Shown in pieces: positions 43,298-51,500 of a stretch of DNA of 64,000 nucleotides. Each line of letters opens with the position of its first letter. Within the stretch, counting starts at the first letter, position 1. Location: NCBI RefSeq assembly GCF_000235565.1, contig NC_017527.1, forward strand, positions 1,426,001 to 1,490,000. The letters run 5' to 3'. The notes under the pieces were generated by a model that was not told where the DNA came from, did no database searches, and saw nothing but the letters and a program-made list of their open reading frames with translations. The translations under genes were made by a program, and so were the position numbers. Source of the DNA: Methanothrix harundinacea 6Ac. Its GTDB lineage: Archaea; Halobacteriota; Methanosarcinia; Methanotrichales; Methanotrichaceae.

Positions 43298-44245
43298 ATG
43301 AAGGTAATATCTCATCGAATATCGGCCTTCGCCCTGATCGTCGCCCTCCTCTGCACCGCAGCGGCTGCCGAGGAAGGGGCGGTAGAGGGCGGAAAGGAGC
43401 TTTTGAGGATCTCGACCACCACCAGCCTCTACGACACCCTCCTCCTGGACGAGATGGAGGACATCTTCGAGGAGATGTACAACGTCGACGTCCGGACCGT
43501 CTCCGGAGGGACGGGGATAGCCATCGAGCGGGCCGTCAAGGGCGACGCCGACCTGATCCTCGTCCACGACGTGGAGAGGGAGAGAAAGTTCATCGAGGAT
43601 GGTTACGGTCTCTCCCGGACCTGCTTCGCCTACAACTACTTCATCATCGTAGGCCCCGAGGATGACCCCGCCGGGATCACCGGACTGAACGCCTCCGATG
43701 CGATGAGGGCGATCATGCTCCACGGCGTGGAGAACCCCGGCGAGGTCAAGTTCGTATCTCGAGGCGACGACTCCGGGACCCACGCCCGGGAGAAGCTCCT
43801 CTGGGATAGAGCTGGCCTCGACTACGCAGAGATCGCAACTTCTGGCAACTGGTACGTCGAGGCAGGGCAGGGGATGGGCCCGACCCTGATGATGGCCGAC
43901 GAGATGGAGGGCTACACCCTCTGCGACACCTCCACCTTCGCCGCCTTCAGGAGAGACCTCGACCTCGTACCCCTGATCGAGAGCGATGAGTTCCTGATCA
44001 ACGTCTACGCCGCCGTACCCGTCAGCCCCGCCGTCTACCCCGATACAAACTGCGAGATGGCAAGGAACTTCATCAACTTCCTCGTCTCCGCCGAGGGGCA
44101 GGACCTGATCGCCGAGTACGGTAAGGAGACGATCGGAAAGCCTCTCTTCAACCCCGCCAGAGGCAACTGCGATCTCATAGGATGCTCCGGCGACGAGTGC
44201 CTGGTTCCCCTAGCCGAGGACGTCTGCAGCAGGGCCTCGGCGTAA
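43298..44245 (+). CDS. tupA: Tungstate ABC transporter substrate-binding protein
   Basis: 315 aa with a signal peptide (ISAFALIVALLCTAAAA). ISTTTSLYDTLLLDEM is the TupA oxyanion-binding start, and FVSRGDDSGTHAREKLLWDRAG is the second ligand motif. Both are the TupA (not ModA/WtpA) pattern. TupA binds tungstate with very high affinity outside the membrane. Tungsten would serve formylmethanofuran dehydrogenase and aldehyde oxidoreductases. The Cys-containing C-terminus (CDLIGCSGDECLVPLAEDVC) is unusual. Followed by tupB and tupC. Confidence 0.93.
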   Translation: MKVISHRISAFALIVALLCTAAAAEEGAVEGGKELLRISTTTSLYDTLLLDEMEDIFEEMYNVDVRTVSGGTGIAIERAVKGDADLILVHDVERERKFIEDGYGLSRTCFAYNYFIIVGPEDDPAGITGLNASDAMRAIMLHGVENPGEVKFVSRGDDSGTHAREKLLWDRAGLDYAEIATSGNWYVEAGQGMGPTLMMADEMEGYTLCDTSTFAAFRRDLDLVPLIESDEFLINVYAAVPVSPAVYPDTNCEMARNFINFLVSAEGQDLIAEYGKETIGKPLFNPARGNCDLIGCSGDECLVPLAEDVCSRASA

Positions 44246-44290
44246 CCGCCTTATTCGCGGAAGGAGTCCCTGGACTAAATAAGAGTACAG

Positions 44291-44995
44291 GTGAGCCCTT
44301 TGGATGAGATTGCGGCGGGTCTGGCGAAGGCGGTGGAGCTGATCCTCGCCCTCGATCCGGTTGTGGTGGAGATAACGGCCAGGTCCCTGGCCATAGCCAT
44401 AACCTCGACCGCCATCGCCGCCGCCATCGCCGTCCCCATCGGCGGCCTCATCCATTTTCATAATTTTTTCGGTAAGAGGGCCGTCATCAACCTCATCCAG
44501 ACCCTCTACAGCCTCCCGACGGTGACCGTCGGCCTCGTCGTCTTCCTCCTCCTCTCGCGGTCCGGCCCCTTCGGCAGCCTCGGCCTCCTCTTCACCCCCG
44601 CAGGGATGGTAGTAGGCCAGACGGTCCTCATAACGCCGATCATGATAGGTCTGACCATCGCCGCCCTCAGCGGCGTAGGCCCCGCCGTCCGGGATACGGC
44701 CTTATCCCTGGGGGCCTCGAGGTATCAGGCGATCCTCACCATCATGGGAGAGGCGAAGGCCGCCATGATGGCGGCGGTCCTCCTCGGATTCGGCCGGGCC
44801 CTCTCGGAGGTGGGGGTGGCGATGATGATCGGCGGCAACATCCGGGGTCACACCAGGGTTCTGACCACGGCCATCGCCCTGGAGACATCCCGGGGGGAGA
44901 TCGAGCTCTCCATGGCCCTGGGGATCATCCTCGTCTCCATATCCCTCCTGGTGAACCTCCTCGTCAACAGGGCCCAGGGGAACTGGTGGGCATGA
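44291..44995 (+). CDS. tupB: Tungstate ABC transporter permease
   Basis: 234 aa, five to six spans, with the permease EAA loop (SLGASRYQAILTIMGEAKAAMMAAVLLGFGRALSEVG). GTG start at 44291, 45 bases after tupA. The C-terminus overlaps tupC as ATGA. Confidence 0.92.
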   Translation: MSPLDEIAAGLAKAVELILALDPVVVEITARSLAIAITSTAIAAAIAVPIGGLIHFHNFFGKRAVINLIQTLYSLPTVTVGLVVFLLLSRSGPFGSLGLLFTPAGMVVGQTVLITPIMIGLTIAALSGVGPAVRDTALSLGASRYQAILTIMGEAKAAMMAAVLLGFGRALSEVGVAMMIGGNIRGHTRVLTTAIALETSRGEIELSMALGIILVSISLLVNLLVNRAQGNWWA

Positions 44996-45714
44996 TCGAG
45001 GCGGTGGGGGTCACGGCTATGCGGGGAGGGGCGGAGATCCTGAGGGGCGTATCTCTGAGGGCCGACCGGGGGGAGGTCCTCGCCGTCATCGGGCCCACCG
45101 GAGCGGGGAAGACTACCCTCCTGCGGATCCTGGACCTCCTCGACCCCCCCGACGGGGGGAGGGTCCTATTCGATGGCGTCGACGTGACCGAGGACGAGGG
45201 GGCGAGGTCTGCTGCCAGGAGGCGGATGGCGATGGTCTTCCAGAAGCCGACGATCTTCAATCTATCTGTCGAGAAGAACGTCGCATACGGCCTTTCGATG
45301 AGGGGCATCACCGGAGCCGCTGCCCGGGATAGGGTGAGGGGAGCCCTCCGGGACGTGGGGCTCGCCGGTTACGAGGACCGGAGGCCCTCCAGCCTCTCGG
45401 GGGGGGAGGGCCAGCGGGTCGCCCTGGCGAGGGCGCTGGTCACAGAGCCGGAGCTCCTCCTCCTGGACGAGGCGACGGCGAACCTCGACCCCCGGACGGC
45501 GGAGAAGATCGAGGAGCTGATCGAAGGGGCGGTCCTCCGGAAGATAGCGGTGGTTATGGCGACCCACGACCTCGACCAGGCGAGGCGGCTCGCCGACAGG
45601 GTCGCCGTCCTGATGGGCGGAAGCCTCGTCGCCCTCGGCTCCCCCCAGGAGATCTTCGAGGCCCCGGGGTCGGAGGAGGTGGCCCGCTTCGTCCGGAGGA
45701 GGTCTGGATGGTGA
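44992..45714 (+). CDS. tupC: Tungstate ABC transporter ATPase
   Basis: 240 aa ATP-binding cassette: Walker A GPTGAGKTT, signature SLSGGEGQRVALARAL, Walker B LLLLDEATANLD, and the switch His in MATHDLDQ. The ATG at 44992 overlaps the tupB stop; the GTG two codons earlier is less likely. A CTTTTTAA run about 25 bases after the stop may end transcription. Confidence 0.93.
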   Translation: MIEAVGVTAMRGGAEILRGVSLRADRGEVLAVIGPTGAGKTTLLRILDLLDPPDGGRVLFDGVDVTEDEGARSAARRRMAMVFQKPTIFNLSVEKNVAYGLSMRGITGAAARDRVRGALRDVGLAGYEDRRPSSLSGGEGQRVALARALVTEPELLLLDEATANLDPRTAEKIEELIEGAVLRKIAVVMATHDLDQARRLADRVAVLMGGSLVALGSPQEIFEAPGSEEVARFVRRRSGW

Positions 45715-45756
45715 CGGCTCTCCCTCATCCGAGGTATCTCCTTTTTAACCTCAAGC

Positions 45757-45768
45757 CCTTATAAGCCG
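45757..45768 (+). promoter_or_regulatory. TATA box for the pentapeptide-repeat gene
   Basis: CCCTTATAAGCC lies about 30-40 bases before the TTG start at 45798. GGGAGGATGAGGATC between them provides the ribosome site. Confidence 0.45.
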
Positions 45769-45797
45769 AATACTAAAGACGGGAGGATGAGGATCTC

Positions 45798-46478
45798 TTG
45801 GCGAATCCAGAACAGCTCTCGGCCCTCCTGCAGGGGCCCGAGGCCTGGAACCGGTGGCGGGCCGCAAACCCTCAGATGAGGGCTGACTTTCGGGGCGCCG
45901 ACTTCAGCGGTATGAACCTATCGGGCGCCGACCTCCAGGGCTCAAACCTCATGGGCGCCTCCCTCAGGGGGGCGGACCTCTCGGGGGTCGACCTCGGAAG
46001 GTCAAAGCTCGTATCCGCCGACCTCCGATCCGCAAATTTGTCAGGAGCCGACCTCTCCGGGGCCAAGTTCTCGGGGGCGGACCTCGCGGGGGCGGACCTT
46101 CGGGAGGCGAGGCTCGTCGGGGCGGAGCTCTCCGGCGCCGACCTCAGATCCCTGGCCATGGCCGGGGCCGACCTCCGGGGCGCCACCCTGACCAGGGCCG
46201 ATCTATCCGGCGCCGACCTCCGGGGTGCAAAGCTCATAGAGGCCGACCTCCGGGGGGCGAAGCTCCGGGGGGCGGACCTCGCGGGGGCAGACCTCGCCGG
46301 GGCAAAGCTCGTCCGCTCGAAGCTCTCCGGTGCAGTTCTCAGGGGCTCATCCCTCGTAGGGGCCGACCTCTGCGGAGCGGACCTATCCGGCGCCGACCTA
46401 TCTCGAGCCGACTTCAGGTCCGCGAAGCTGGAGGGGGCGATCCTGGAAGGGGTCCGGGGAATGGATATGGGGATATAG
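45798..46478 (+). CDS. Pentapeptide-repeat protein
   Basis: 226 aa, TTG start. After a helical lead of about 28 residues (LSALLQGPEAWNRWRAANP) come some 38 tandem A-[DN/K]-L-x-x repeats (ADFSGMNLSGADLQGSNL and so on), which fold as a right-handed square beta-helix about nine coils long. Some relatives mimic DNA and protect gyrase, but most have no known function. The helical lead is shared by many archaeal and cyanobacterial members. The DNA itself is repetitive, with GGGGCGGACCTC-like units. Confidence 0.9.
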   Translation: MANPEQLSALLQGPEAWNRWRAANPQMRADFRGADFSGMNLSGADLQGSNLMGASLRGADLSGVDLGRSKLVSADLRSANLSGADLSGAKFSGADLAGADLREARLVGAELSGADLRSLAMAGADLRGATLTRADLSGADLRGAKLIEADLRGAKLRGADLAGADLAGAKLVRSKLSGAVLRGSSLVGADLCGADLSGADLSRADFRSAKLEGAILEGVRGMDMGI

Positions 46479-46592
46479 CATAATTCGGCCAACGCCGCCT
46501 CAGCTAAGGGCCAAGTCGGCGGAGATCATCGTCTTGCCGGGCGACGACGGCCTCTCTCTCCCCTCTCGGCCCGGGCATCGGAAGAGAAGGAA

Positions 46593-46604
46593 AGACATAT
46601 AAAT
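46593..46604 (+). promoter_or_regulatory. TATA box for AI-2E family permease gene
   Basis: GACATATAAATTT lies about 30 bases before the ATG at 46632. The intervening sequence is AT-rich (CACAGTCCAATAAAAAGCTC). Confidence 0.5.
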
Positions 46605-46631
46605 TTCACAGTCCAATAAAAAGCTCAGAGC

Positions 46632-47852
46632 ATGACCACGATGAACCGGTTCTACTGGATGGCAGGGGCGATCCTGATCGCCGCGGTGGCGGGGGTCTTT
46701 TACGTCACCCAGAACTTCATCACCACCATCCTCCTGAGCTTCTTCTTCGCCTACGTCCTCCATCCCTTCCACCTCCGCCTCTACGCCCTCACCAGAAGAA
46801 GGAGGGTCTCTGCCCTTTTATCGATATCCATAGTCTTCCTGATCTTCCTCGTCTTCGTCCTGAGCGTCATCAACGCCCTGACGACGGAGGTGCTCGAGCT
46901 CTCCAAGAACCAGGATTACTTCGACGAGGCGGCGAGCAAGTTCGCAGACCAGACCGCAGGGGACTTCTTCGACTGGACGAGGGGCCTTGCGGTGGAGCGA
47001 TCTCCCCAGGCCGTCGCCCCGTATCTGGGCCACGCCCTCGACCAGGCGGAGGAGCAGATTGGGGCGGTCTTAGCCGCTCCCGGGACCTGGCTCGTACCGG
47101 AGGTGCTTCCGAGGGCCAGGAGTATCTTGACGGGCCTCGCCGACTGGATAGCCAAGAACCTGCCGATCCTGATGGCCCAGTTCGGCGTCGCCATCCTCCT
47201 CACCTACTACCTCCTCGTCGACGGCGCGGGCTCGATAGAGAAGTTTCTGGGTCTATTGCCCGAGAGGGCGATAGTACGCCGTTTCCTCACGGAGCTGAAC
47301 GCCATCTACAACAGCCTCTTCAACGTCTACCTGATAAACAGCTTCCTCACGGGTCTGATCGCCGCCTTCGTCTACCTCTTCATCGGCGTCCCCTACCCCT
47401 TCCTCTGGGGGATGGTCACGGCGGTCTTCGCCCTGATGCCCCTCATCGGGACGAGCGCCGTCTACGTCCCCATGGCCCTCTACTACCTGATCTTCCAGGA
47501 TTACCTCAGGGTGGCGGCTCTTCTTATCCTGGGGACGGTATTTCTGAACGTATTTCCCGAGAACATCATGCGGCCTGCCCTCGCCAAGGCCGGGGCCGCG
47601 ATCCATCCGGCAATTACCCTCCTCGCCTTCGCGGCGCCGATATTCGCCATCGGTGTTATGGGGGTGATCGTGGGGCCGGCCCTATACGGCTTCGTCCTCG
47701 CCGCCTACCGGACACGCCTCTCGATCATGGAGGAGGAGGCGGGATTGGTGCCGACTCCGCGACGTCCCAAGCCCCCGTCAGGAGGGGCCGTCGAGGGGCT
47801 CCGCCGCCTCGGCCGGAGGGCGAGGGGCTTCCTCTCCAGGGGGAAGCCCTGA
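46632..47852 (+). CDS. AI-2E (UPF0118/PerM) family permease
   Basis: 406 aa with about eight membrane segments (for example FITTILLSFFFAYVLHPFHLRL, LLTYYLLVDGAG and PYPFLWGMVTAVFALMPLIGTSAVYVPMALYYLI, then the GVMGVIVGPALYGFVLAAYR ending). P-x-x-G-T-x-x-V-x-x-P and GVxGVxxGP are family hallmarks. Substrates vary and are mostly unknown (autoinducer-2 export and sodium/proton exchange have been reported for relatives). The basic C-terminal tail is cytoplasmic. Confidence 0.9.
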   Translation: MTTMNRFYWMAGAILIAAVAGVFYVTQNFITTILLSFFFAYVLHPFHLRLYALTRRRRVSALLSISIVFLIFLVFVLSVINALTTEVLELSKNQDYFDEAASKFADQTAGDFFDWTRGLAVERSPQAVAPYLGHALDQAEEQIGAVLAAPGTWLVPEVLPRARSILTGLADWIAKNLPILMAQFGVAILLTYYLLVDGAGSIEKFLGLLPERAIVRRFLTELNAIYNSLFNVYLINSFLTGLIAAFVYLFIGVPYPFLWGMVTAVFALMPLIGTSAVYVPMALYYLIFQDYLRVAALLILGTVFLNVFPENIMRPALAKAGAAIHPAITLLAFAAPIFAIGVMGVIVGPALYGFVLAAYRTRLSIMEEEAGLVPTPRRPKPPSGGAVEGLRRLGRRARGFLSRGKP

Positions 47853-47913
47853 ACCCCGTCGGTGGGGTACCTTCAAATTATGACGAACATGTCTGTACCG
47901 GCTGGGCCGCAAT

Positions 47914-47930
47914 ACCCCGGATTCCGGGGT
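47914..47930. promoter_or_regulatory. 17-base perfect inverted repeat upstream of the Tfx gene
   Basis: ACCCCGG-ATT-CCGGGGT is a perfect 7-base-arm palindrome. It ends about 15 bases before a TATA-like CACCTTTAAAGCC (47943-47955) and about 60 bases before the Tfx start. The position suits an autoregulatory or activator site. Confidence 0.5.
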
Positions 47931-47992
47931 CGCCACTTCGGCACCTTTAAAGCCTTTCGGAGCGGAATAAGATCTTGGACCGGGGGCTATAG

Positions 47993-48460
47993 ATGACCGA
48001 AAGGGCTGAAGAGGGCGCTGGGATTGAGGAGGGGTCGGAGGCGATGGAAGGCCTTCTAACCAGAAGGCAGGTGGCTGTCCTGAAGCTGAGGCGGCAGGGC
48101 CTCTCTCAGCAGGAGGTGGCGGAGATCCTGGGGACGACCAGGTCCAACGTCAGCATCCTCGAGAAGCGGGCCCACCAGAACGTCTCCCGGGCCCGGGCCA
48201 CCCTGAGGGACTGGAGGATGATCCAGGCCCCCGTCTCCCTCACCGTCCCCGCCGGGACGGATCTCTTCGACCTTCCGGGGCTGGTCTTCCGGGAGGCGGA
48301 CAGGGCGGGGATAAAGCTCGATATAGGCTCCGTCGAGATCGTCGTCCAGGTCAGGGAGAAGGCGCCGGAGGCGTTGAAGAAGAGGGTCACCGTCCGGGAC
48401 CTGGAGGTGGCCATCACCGAGGACGGCCTCGTCCTCGTCTCGGAACCTCTGGCTGCATAG
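47993..48460 (+). CDS. Tfx-family DNA-binding transcriptional regulator
   Basis: 155 aa. Residues about 20-75 form a helix-turn-helix of sigma-factor/LuxR-like type (LLTRRQVAVLKLRRQGLSQQEVAEILGTTRSNVSILEKRA), and the rest is the Tfx C-terminal domain (IKLDIGSVEIVVQVREKAP, then VTVRDLEVAITEDGLVLVS). Tfx was described as binding downstream of a molybdenum formylmethanofuran dehydrogenase promoter in Methanothermobacter. Here no fmd operon is adjacent, but tungstate uptake genes lie 2.3 kb away. Confidence 0.9.
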   Translation: MTERAEEGAGIEEGSEAMEGLLTRRQVAVLKLRRQGLSQQEVAEILGTTRSNVSILEKRAHQNVSRARATLRDWRMIQAPVSLTVPAGTDLFDLPGLVFREADRAGIKLDIGSVEIVVQVREKAPEALKKRVTVRDLEVAITEDGLVLVSEPLAA

Positions 48461-48491
48461 GTCCGACTGATCCATGGGAGTTTGATGATAT

Positions 48492-48839
48492 ATGGCCAGG
48501 ACGCTATCAGATAAGGATCTCTCAATCCTCAAGAAGCTAGCCCCGGAGTGCGCGGATACCACCTGCTCGGGTTCGGGATTTCATTACCAGTCGATCCTAC
48601 CTCCAGTCTCAAACCACTACGCCCTCGACGACGACGACTTCGAAGAGAGGCTGAAGAGGCTGGACCTCTTTGAGCTCCGGTACTTGGCGGAGGTGATCCT
48701 CGACGGCTCCGAGAGCCTCTGCTGCGTCCAGCCCGAGCACGCCGAGATCCTGGCGAGGCTCCTCTCCGAGAGGGTCTCCGAAGATTTGGGCAAGAGGGTT
48801 ATGGCCTTCTACACGGCGGCAGGGGAGGGCAGCTATTGA
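48492..48839 (+). CDS. Conserved hypothetical protein
   Basis: 115 aa, mostly helical and acidic, with a Cys-Cys pair (SLCCVQPEH) and a possible Cys motif (PECADTTCSGSGFHY). It resembles small uncharacterised euryarchaeal proteins but I cannot name a family. Its stop overlaps the TTG start of cutA (TTGA), so the two genes are translationally coupled. Confidence 0.7.
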   Translation: MARTLSDKDLSILKKLAPECADTTCSGSGFHYQSILPPVSNHYALDDDDFEERLKRLDLFELRYLAEVILDGSESLCCVQPEHAEILARLLSERVSEDLGKRVMAFYTAAGEGSY

Positions 48840-49171
48840 GGGGCGATTTCGTCGTGGTATTGACCACCGCCCCCCCCAACGGCTCCGGGAGGCTCGCCCG
48901 GCTGATCGTCGGGGAGGGGCTCGCCGCCTGCGTCAACATCTCCCAGGTCCGGTCCACCTACCTCTGGGAGGGCGAGGTGAAGGAGGAGGCGGAGGACCTC
49001 CTCATCATCAAGACGATGAAGGAGAAGTTGGAGCCCCTCGCCTCCAGGATCCGGGAGGTCCACCCCTACGACCTCCCCGAGATCATCGCCCTCCCGATAA
49101 GGGGTGGGGACGATGGCTACCTGGACTGGGTATCCAGGTCGGTGGGAGGGCCGATCCCTCCCAAGGAGTAG
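48836..49171 (+). CDS. cutA: CutA-family divalent ion tolerance protein
   Basis: 111 aa with the CutA ferredoxin-like fold: VVLTTAPPNGSGRLARLIVGEGLAACVNI, STYLWEGEVKEEAEDLLIIKT and HPYDLPEIIALP. The VHPYDLPEI and AACVNI motifs are family-diagnostic. CutA trimers bind copper and other divalent ions; the physiological role in archaea is unclear. TTG start overlapping the upstream gene. Confidence 0.93.
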   Translation: MRGDFVVVLTTAPPNGSGRLARLIVGEGLAACVNISQVRSTYLWEGEVKEEAEDLLIIKTMKEKLEPLASRIREVHPYDLPEIIALPIRGGDDGYLDWVSRSVGGPIPPKE

Positions 49172-49189
49172 TTTGAGGGGCCGATCCCC

Positions 49190-49633
49190 TCAGGCCCTCC
49201 TGAGGAGCTCGGCCGCCTCCTCGAGCTCTTCGTCCTCCTTCAGCCTCGCCATAGGAGCCGCCCCCTCTTGGAACCCCTCCAGGGCGTTGAAGAACCTGTC
49301 GAGGACGTCGCCTCCATAGGTCGGAACGAGGAAGATGTGGGTGTGGGGTATCCTCCGACCCCGGGCGTATATTGCCACGAAGTCGGGGTCGTAGGCCCGC
49401 ATGATCTTCTGGGATACGGTCCTAGCCACCCGAAAGAGGCTCTCCACCTCCTCCTCCGTCAGGTCGTGCCACCAGGGGACGTGCCTCTTGGGGATAACAA
49501 GAGAGTGGCCCCTGGAGAAGGGGTTTATGTCCAGTATCGCGAGGGACAGGTCGTCCTCGAATATCCGGCGGGCCTTCGCCCTCCCGGCTACGATATCGCA
49601 GAATATGCAGCCTTCATCGTTTCTCAGGTCCAT
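49190..49633 (-). CDS. HIT-family hydrolase
   Basis: 147 aa with CIFCDIVAGRAKARRIFEDD (zinc-type N-terminus), GHSLVIPKRH and the histidine triad variant PHTHIFLVP, usually H-x-H-x-H; here the third position is Phe-Leu rather than His. Relatives hydrolyse nucleoside phosphoramidates or dinucleoside polyphosphates. The altered third histidine may affect zinc or leaving-group contacts, though the nucleophile-like second His is present. Convergent with cutA. Confidence 0.88.
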   Translation of the reverse strand: MDLRNDEGCIFCDIVAGRAKARRIFEDDLSLAILDINPFSRGHSLVIPKRHVPWWHDLTEEEVESLFRVARTVSQKIMRAYDPDFVAIYARGRRIPHTHIFLVPTYGGDVLDRFFNALEGFQEGAAPMARLKEDEELEEAAELLRRA

Positions 49634-49711
49634 TGAGACTCCTCCCTTTCATCGGAGTTCTGACAATTGGAAGAATATAAGCCTTCTCCGATTCAACAGC
49701 CGCTGCTCGAA

Positions 49712-49722
49712 GTTGTTATATA
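49712..49722 (+). promoter_or_regulatory. TATA box for the 2-oxoacid oxidoreductase operon
   Basis: TGTTATATACC is a clear TATA match about 110 bases before ATG 49830, giving a leader of about 85 bases. GGAGAAATTTCA precedes the ATG as ribosome site. The leftward HIT gene has its own AT box (GAATATAAG, about 49674). Confidence 0.5.
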
Positions 49723-49829
49723 CCCTCGGGATTAAACTATAACAAGCTTTTGAAGGTATGAATCGGCCAAAAGGCCACTCGGGCATCGATAGCATCAGAA
49801 GATGAACCGCTGAATAAGGAGAAATTTCA

Positions 49830-51500
49830 ATGAGGGACGAAATCTCCGTTCTGGTGGGGGGGAGGGCGGGCGACGGGATAGCTGAGGCGGGGATGGTCAT
49901 CGCCCGCCTCTACAACCAGCTCGGATACTGCCTCTACCAGTACCTCGACTACCCCTCCCTCATCAGGGGGGGGCACAACTTCGCCATCGTCCGGGCTGCG
50001 GGAAAGAAGATCGGAGCTCACCGGGACGGGGTGGACTATCTCCTCGCCCTGAACCAGGATACCATCGACAGGCACCTCTGGCGGCTGAACGAGGGAGCCG
50101 TCGTAATCTACGACTCTGACGAGGTGAAGGCTCCCCCAGCGGGGGGGGCGGGCCTCCCCCTCAAGAGCTTCGCGAGGGAGGCGGGGGCGCCTCCGATAGC
50201 AAGGAACGTCGGCCTCATCGGCGCCCTCTCCGGGGCCGCCGGGATCGAGGAGGAGATCGTTGAAAAGGTCCTCCGAAAGGAGATCCGCAAGTACATCGAC
50301 GAGAACCTGGAGGTCGCCCGCCGGGGGCGCGCCGGGATCGAGGAAAGGGGCGATGGTAGGGCTGAGAGGAGGTCTTACCCCTGCTGCCCCGTCATCACCG
50401 GAAATGAGCTCATCGGCCTCGGCCTCCTCCGGGGCGGCCTCGACGCCTACGTCGCCTACCCCATGACCCCCTCCTCCGGGGTCCTCCACTTCCTCGCCGG
50501 GGTCGCAGGGGAGTTTTCGATCAAGGTCGTCCACCCCGAGAACGAGATCGCGGTGATCCTGATGGCCGAGGGGTTCGCCTACGCCGGGAAGAAGACGGCC
50601 GTTGGCACCTCCGGCGGCGGCTTCTGCCTCATGAATGAGGGGATGAGCCTCGCGGGGATGGCCGAGATCCCCCTCGTCGTCCTCGTCTCTCAGAGGGCGG
50701 GGCCGAGCACCGGAGTCCCCACCTACACCGCCCAGGCCGACCTCCCCTTCGTCATGAGCGCGGGGCAGGGGGAGTTTCCGAGGCTCGTCATAGTCCCCGG
50801 GGACGCGGAGGAGGCCTTCTTCTGGTCGGCGACGGCCCTGGGGCTCGCCTGGAGGTACCAGATCCCCGTCGTCCTCCTATCGGACAAGACCCTCAGCGAG
50901 TCGGCCTACAGCTTCAATATCGAGGAGGCGAGGGATATCCCCGATATCGCCCCCGTCCTCTGGGATGGCGAAGGCGATTACCAGAGGTACGCCTCCCCAG
51001 AAGACGGGATCTCCCCCCTGGCCTTCCCGCCGCGGGCCGGAGCGGTGGTGAAGGCGAACAGCTACGCCCACCTCCCCTCCGGGATCACTACGGAGGAGGC
51101 CCGGGCGATCGAGAGAGGCCAGGATAAGCTCCTCCAGAAGGAGAGGAGGCTCGCCGAGGAGCTGGCCTCCCTGAAGACGGTGAAGGTCTACGGGGACCCG
51201 GGGTCCTCGACGGCGATCCTATGCTGGGGATCGAATAAAGGGGTCTCTTCTGAGGTCGGGGAGGAACTCGGCCTCCGGGTCATCGCGCCCGTCGTCGTCA
51301 GCCCCTTCCCTGCCGATCGGTTCAAAGAGGCGCTCCGGGGGGTCGAGAGGACTATATCCGTCGAGACGAACTCCACGGGGCAGCTCGCCCGGCTGATCCG
51401 GTCTTACGGCTTTGAGGCTGATGATCTTATCCTGAAGTATGACGGAAGGCCCTTCACCGTGGAGGGTCTGATGGAGAGGCTTCTGGAGGTGGCGGCATGA
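49830..51500 (+). CDS. 2-oxoacid:ferredoxin oxidoreductase, fused gamma-alpha subunit
   Basis: 556 aa. Residues 1-170 are the gamma domain (VLVGGRAGDGIAEAGMVIARL, DYPSLIRGGHNFAIVR). The alpha/pyrimidine-binding domain follows (AYPMTPSSGVLHFLA, HPENEIAVILMAEGFAYAGKKTAVGTSGGGFCLMNE), with the domain II Rossmann end (AILCWGSNKGVSSEV). This gamma-alpha fusion is the KorA-like form of enzymes that turn 2-oxoacids into acyl-CoA with ferredoxin. The substrate cannot be set from motifs; 2-oxoglutarate is possible given the isocitrate dehydrogenase elsewhere in the window. No delta (ferredoxin) subunit is adjacent. Confidence 0.9.
   Translation: MRDEISVLVGGRAGDGIAEAGMVIARLYNQLGYCLYQYLDYPSLIRGGHNFAIVRAAGKKIGAHRDGVDYLLALNQDTIDRHLWRLNEGAVVIYDSDEVKAPPAGGAGLPLKSFAREAGAPPIARNVGLIGALSGAAGIEEEIVEKVLRKEIRKYIDENLEVARRGRAGIEERGDGRAERRSYPCCPVITGNELIGLGLLRGGLDAYVAYPMTPSSGVLHFLAGVAGEFSIKVVHPENEIAVILMAEGFAYAGKKTAVGTSGGGFCLMNEGMSLAGMAEIPLVVLVSQRAGPSTGVPTYTAQADLPFVMSAGQGEFPRLVIVPGDAEEAFFWSATALGLAWRYQIPVVLLSDKTLSESAYSFNIEEARDIPDIAPVLWDGEGDYQRYASPEDGISPLAFPPRAGAVVKANSYAHLPSGITTEEARAIERGQDKLLQKERRLAEELASLKTVKVYGDPGSSTAILCWGSNKGVSSEVGEELGLRVIAPVVVSPFPADRFKEALRGVERTISVETNSTGQLARLIRSYGFEADDLILKYDGRPFTVEGLMERLLEVAA

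Noticed and set aside
45880-46440. Dense short repeats resembling a tandem or CRISPR-like array
   Set aside because: They are the coding units of the pentapeptide-repeat protein; there are no conserved repeats with unique spacers.
47853-47870. ACCCC-GTCGGT-GGGGT inverted repeat at the end of the AI-2E permease gene
   Set aside because: A 5-bp stem overlapping the stop codon is weak in this GC content and has no U-run, so it was not called a terminator.
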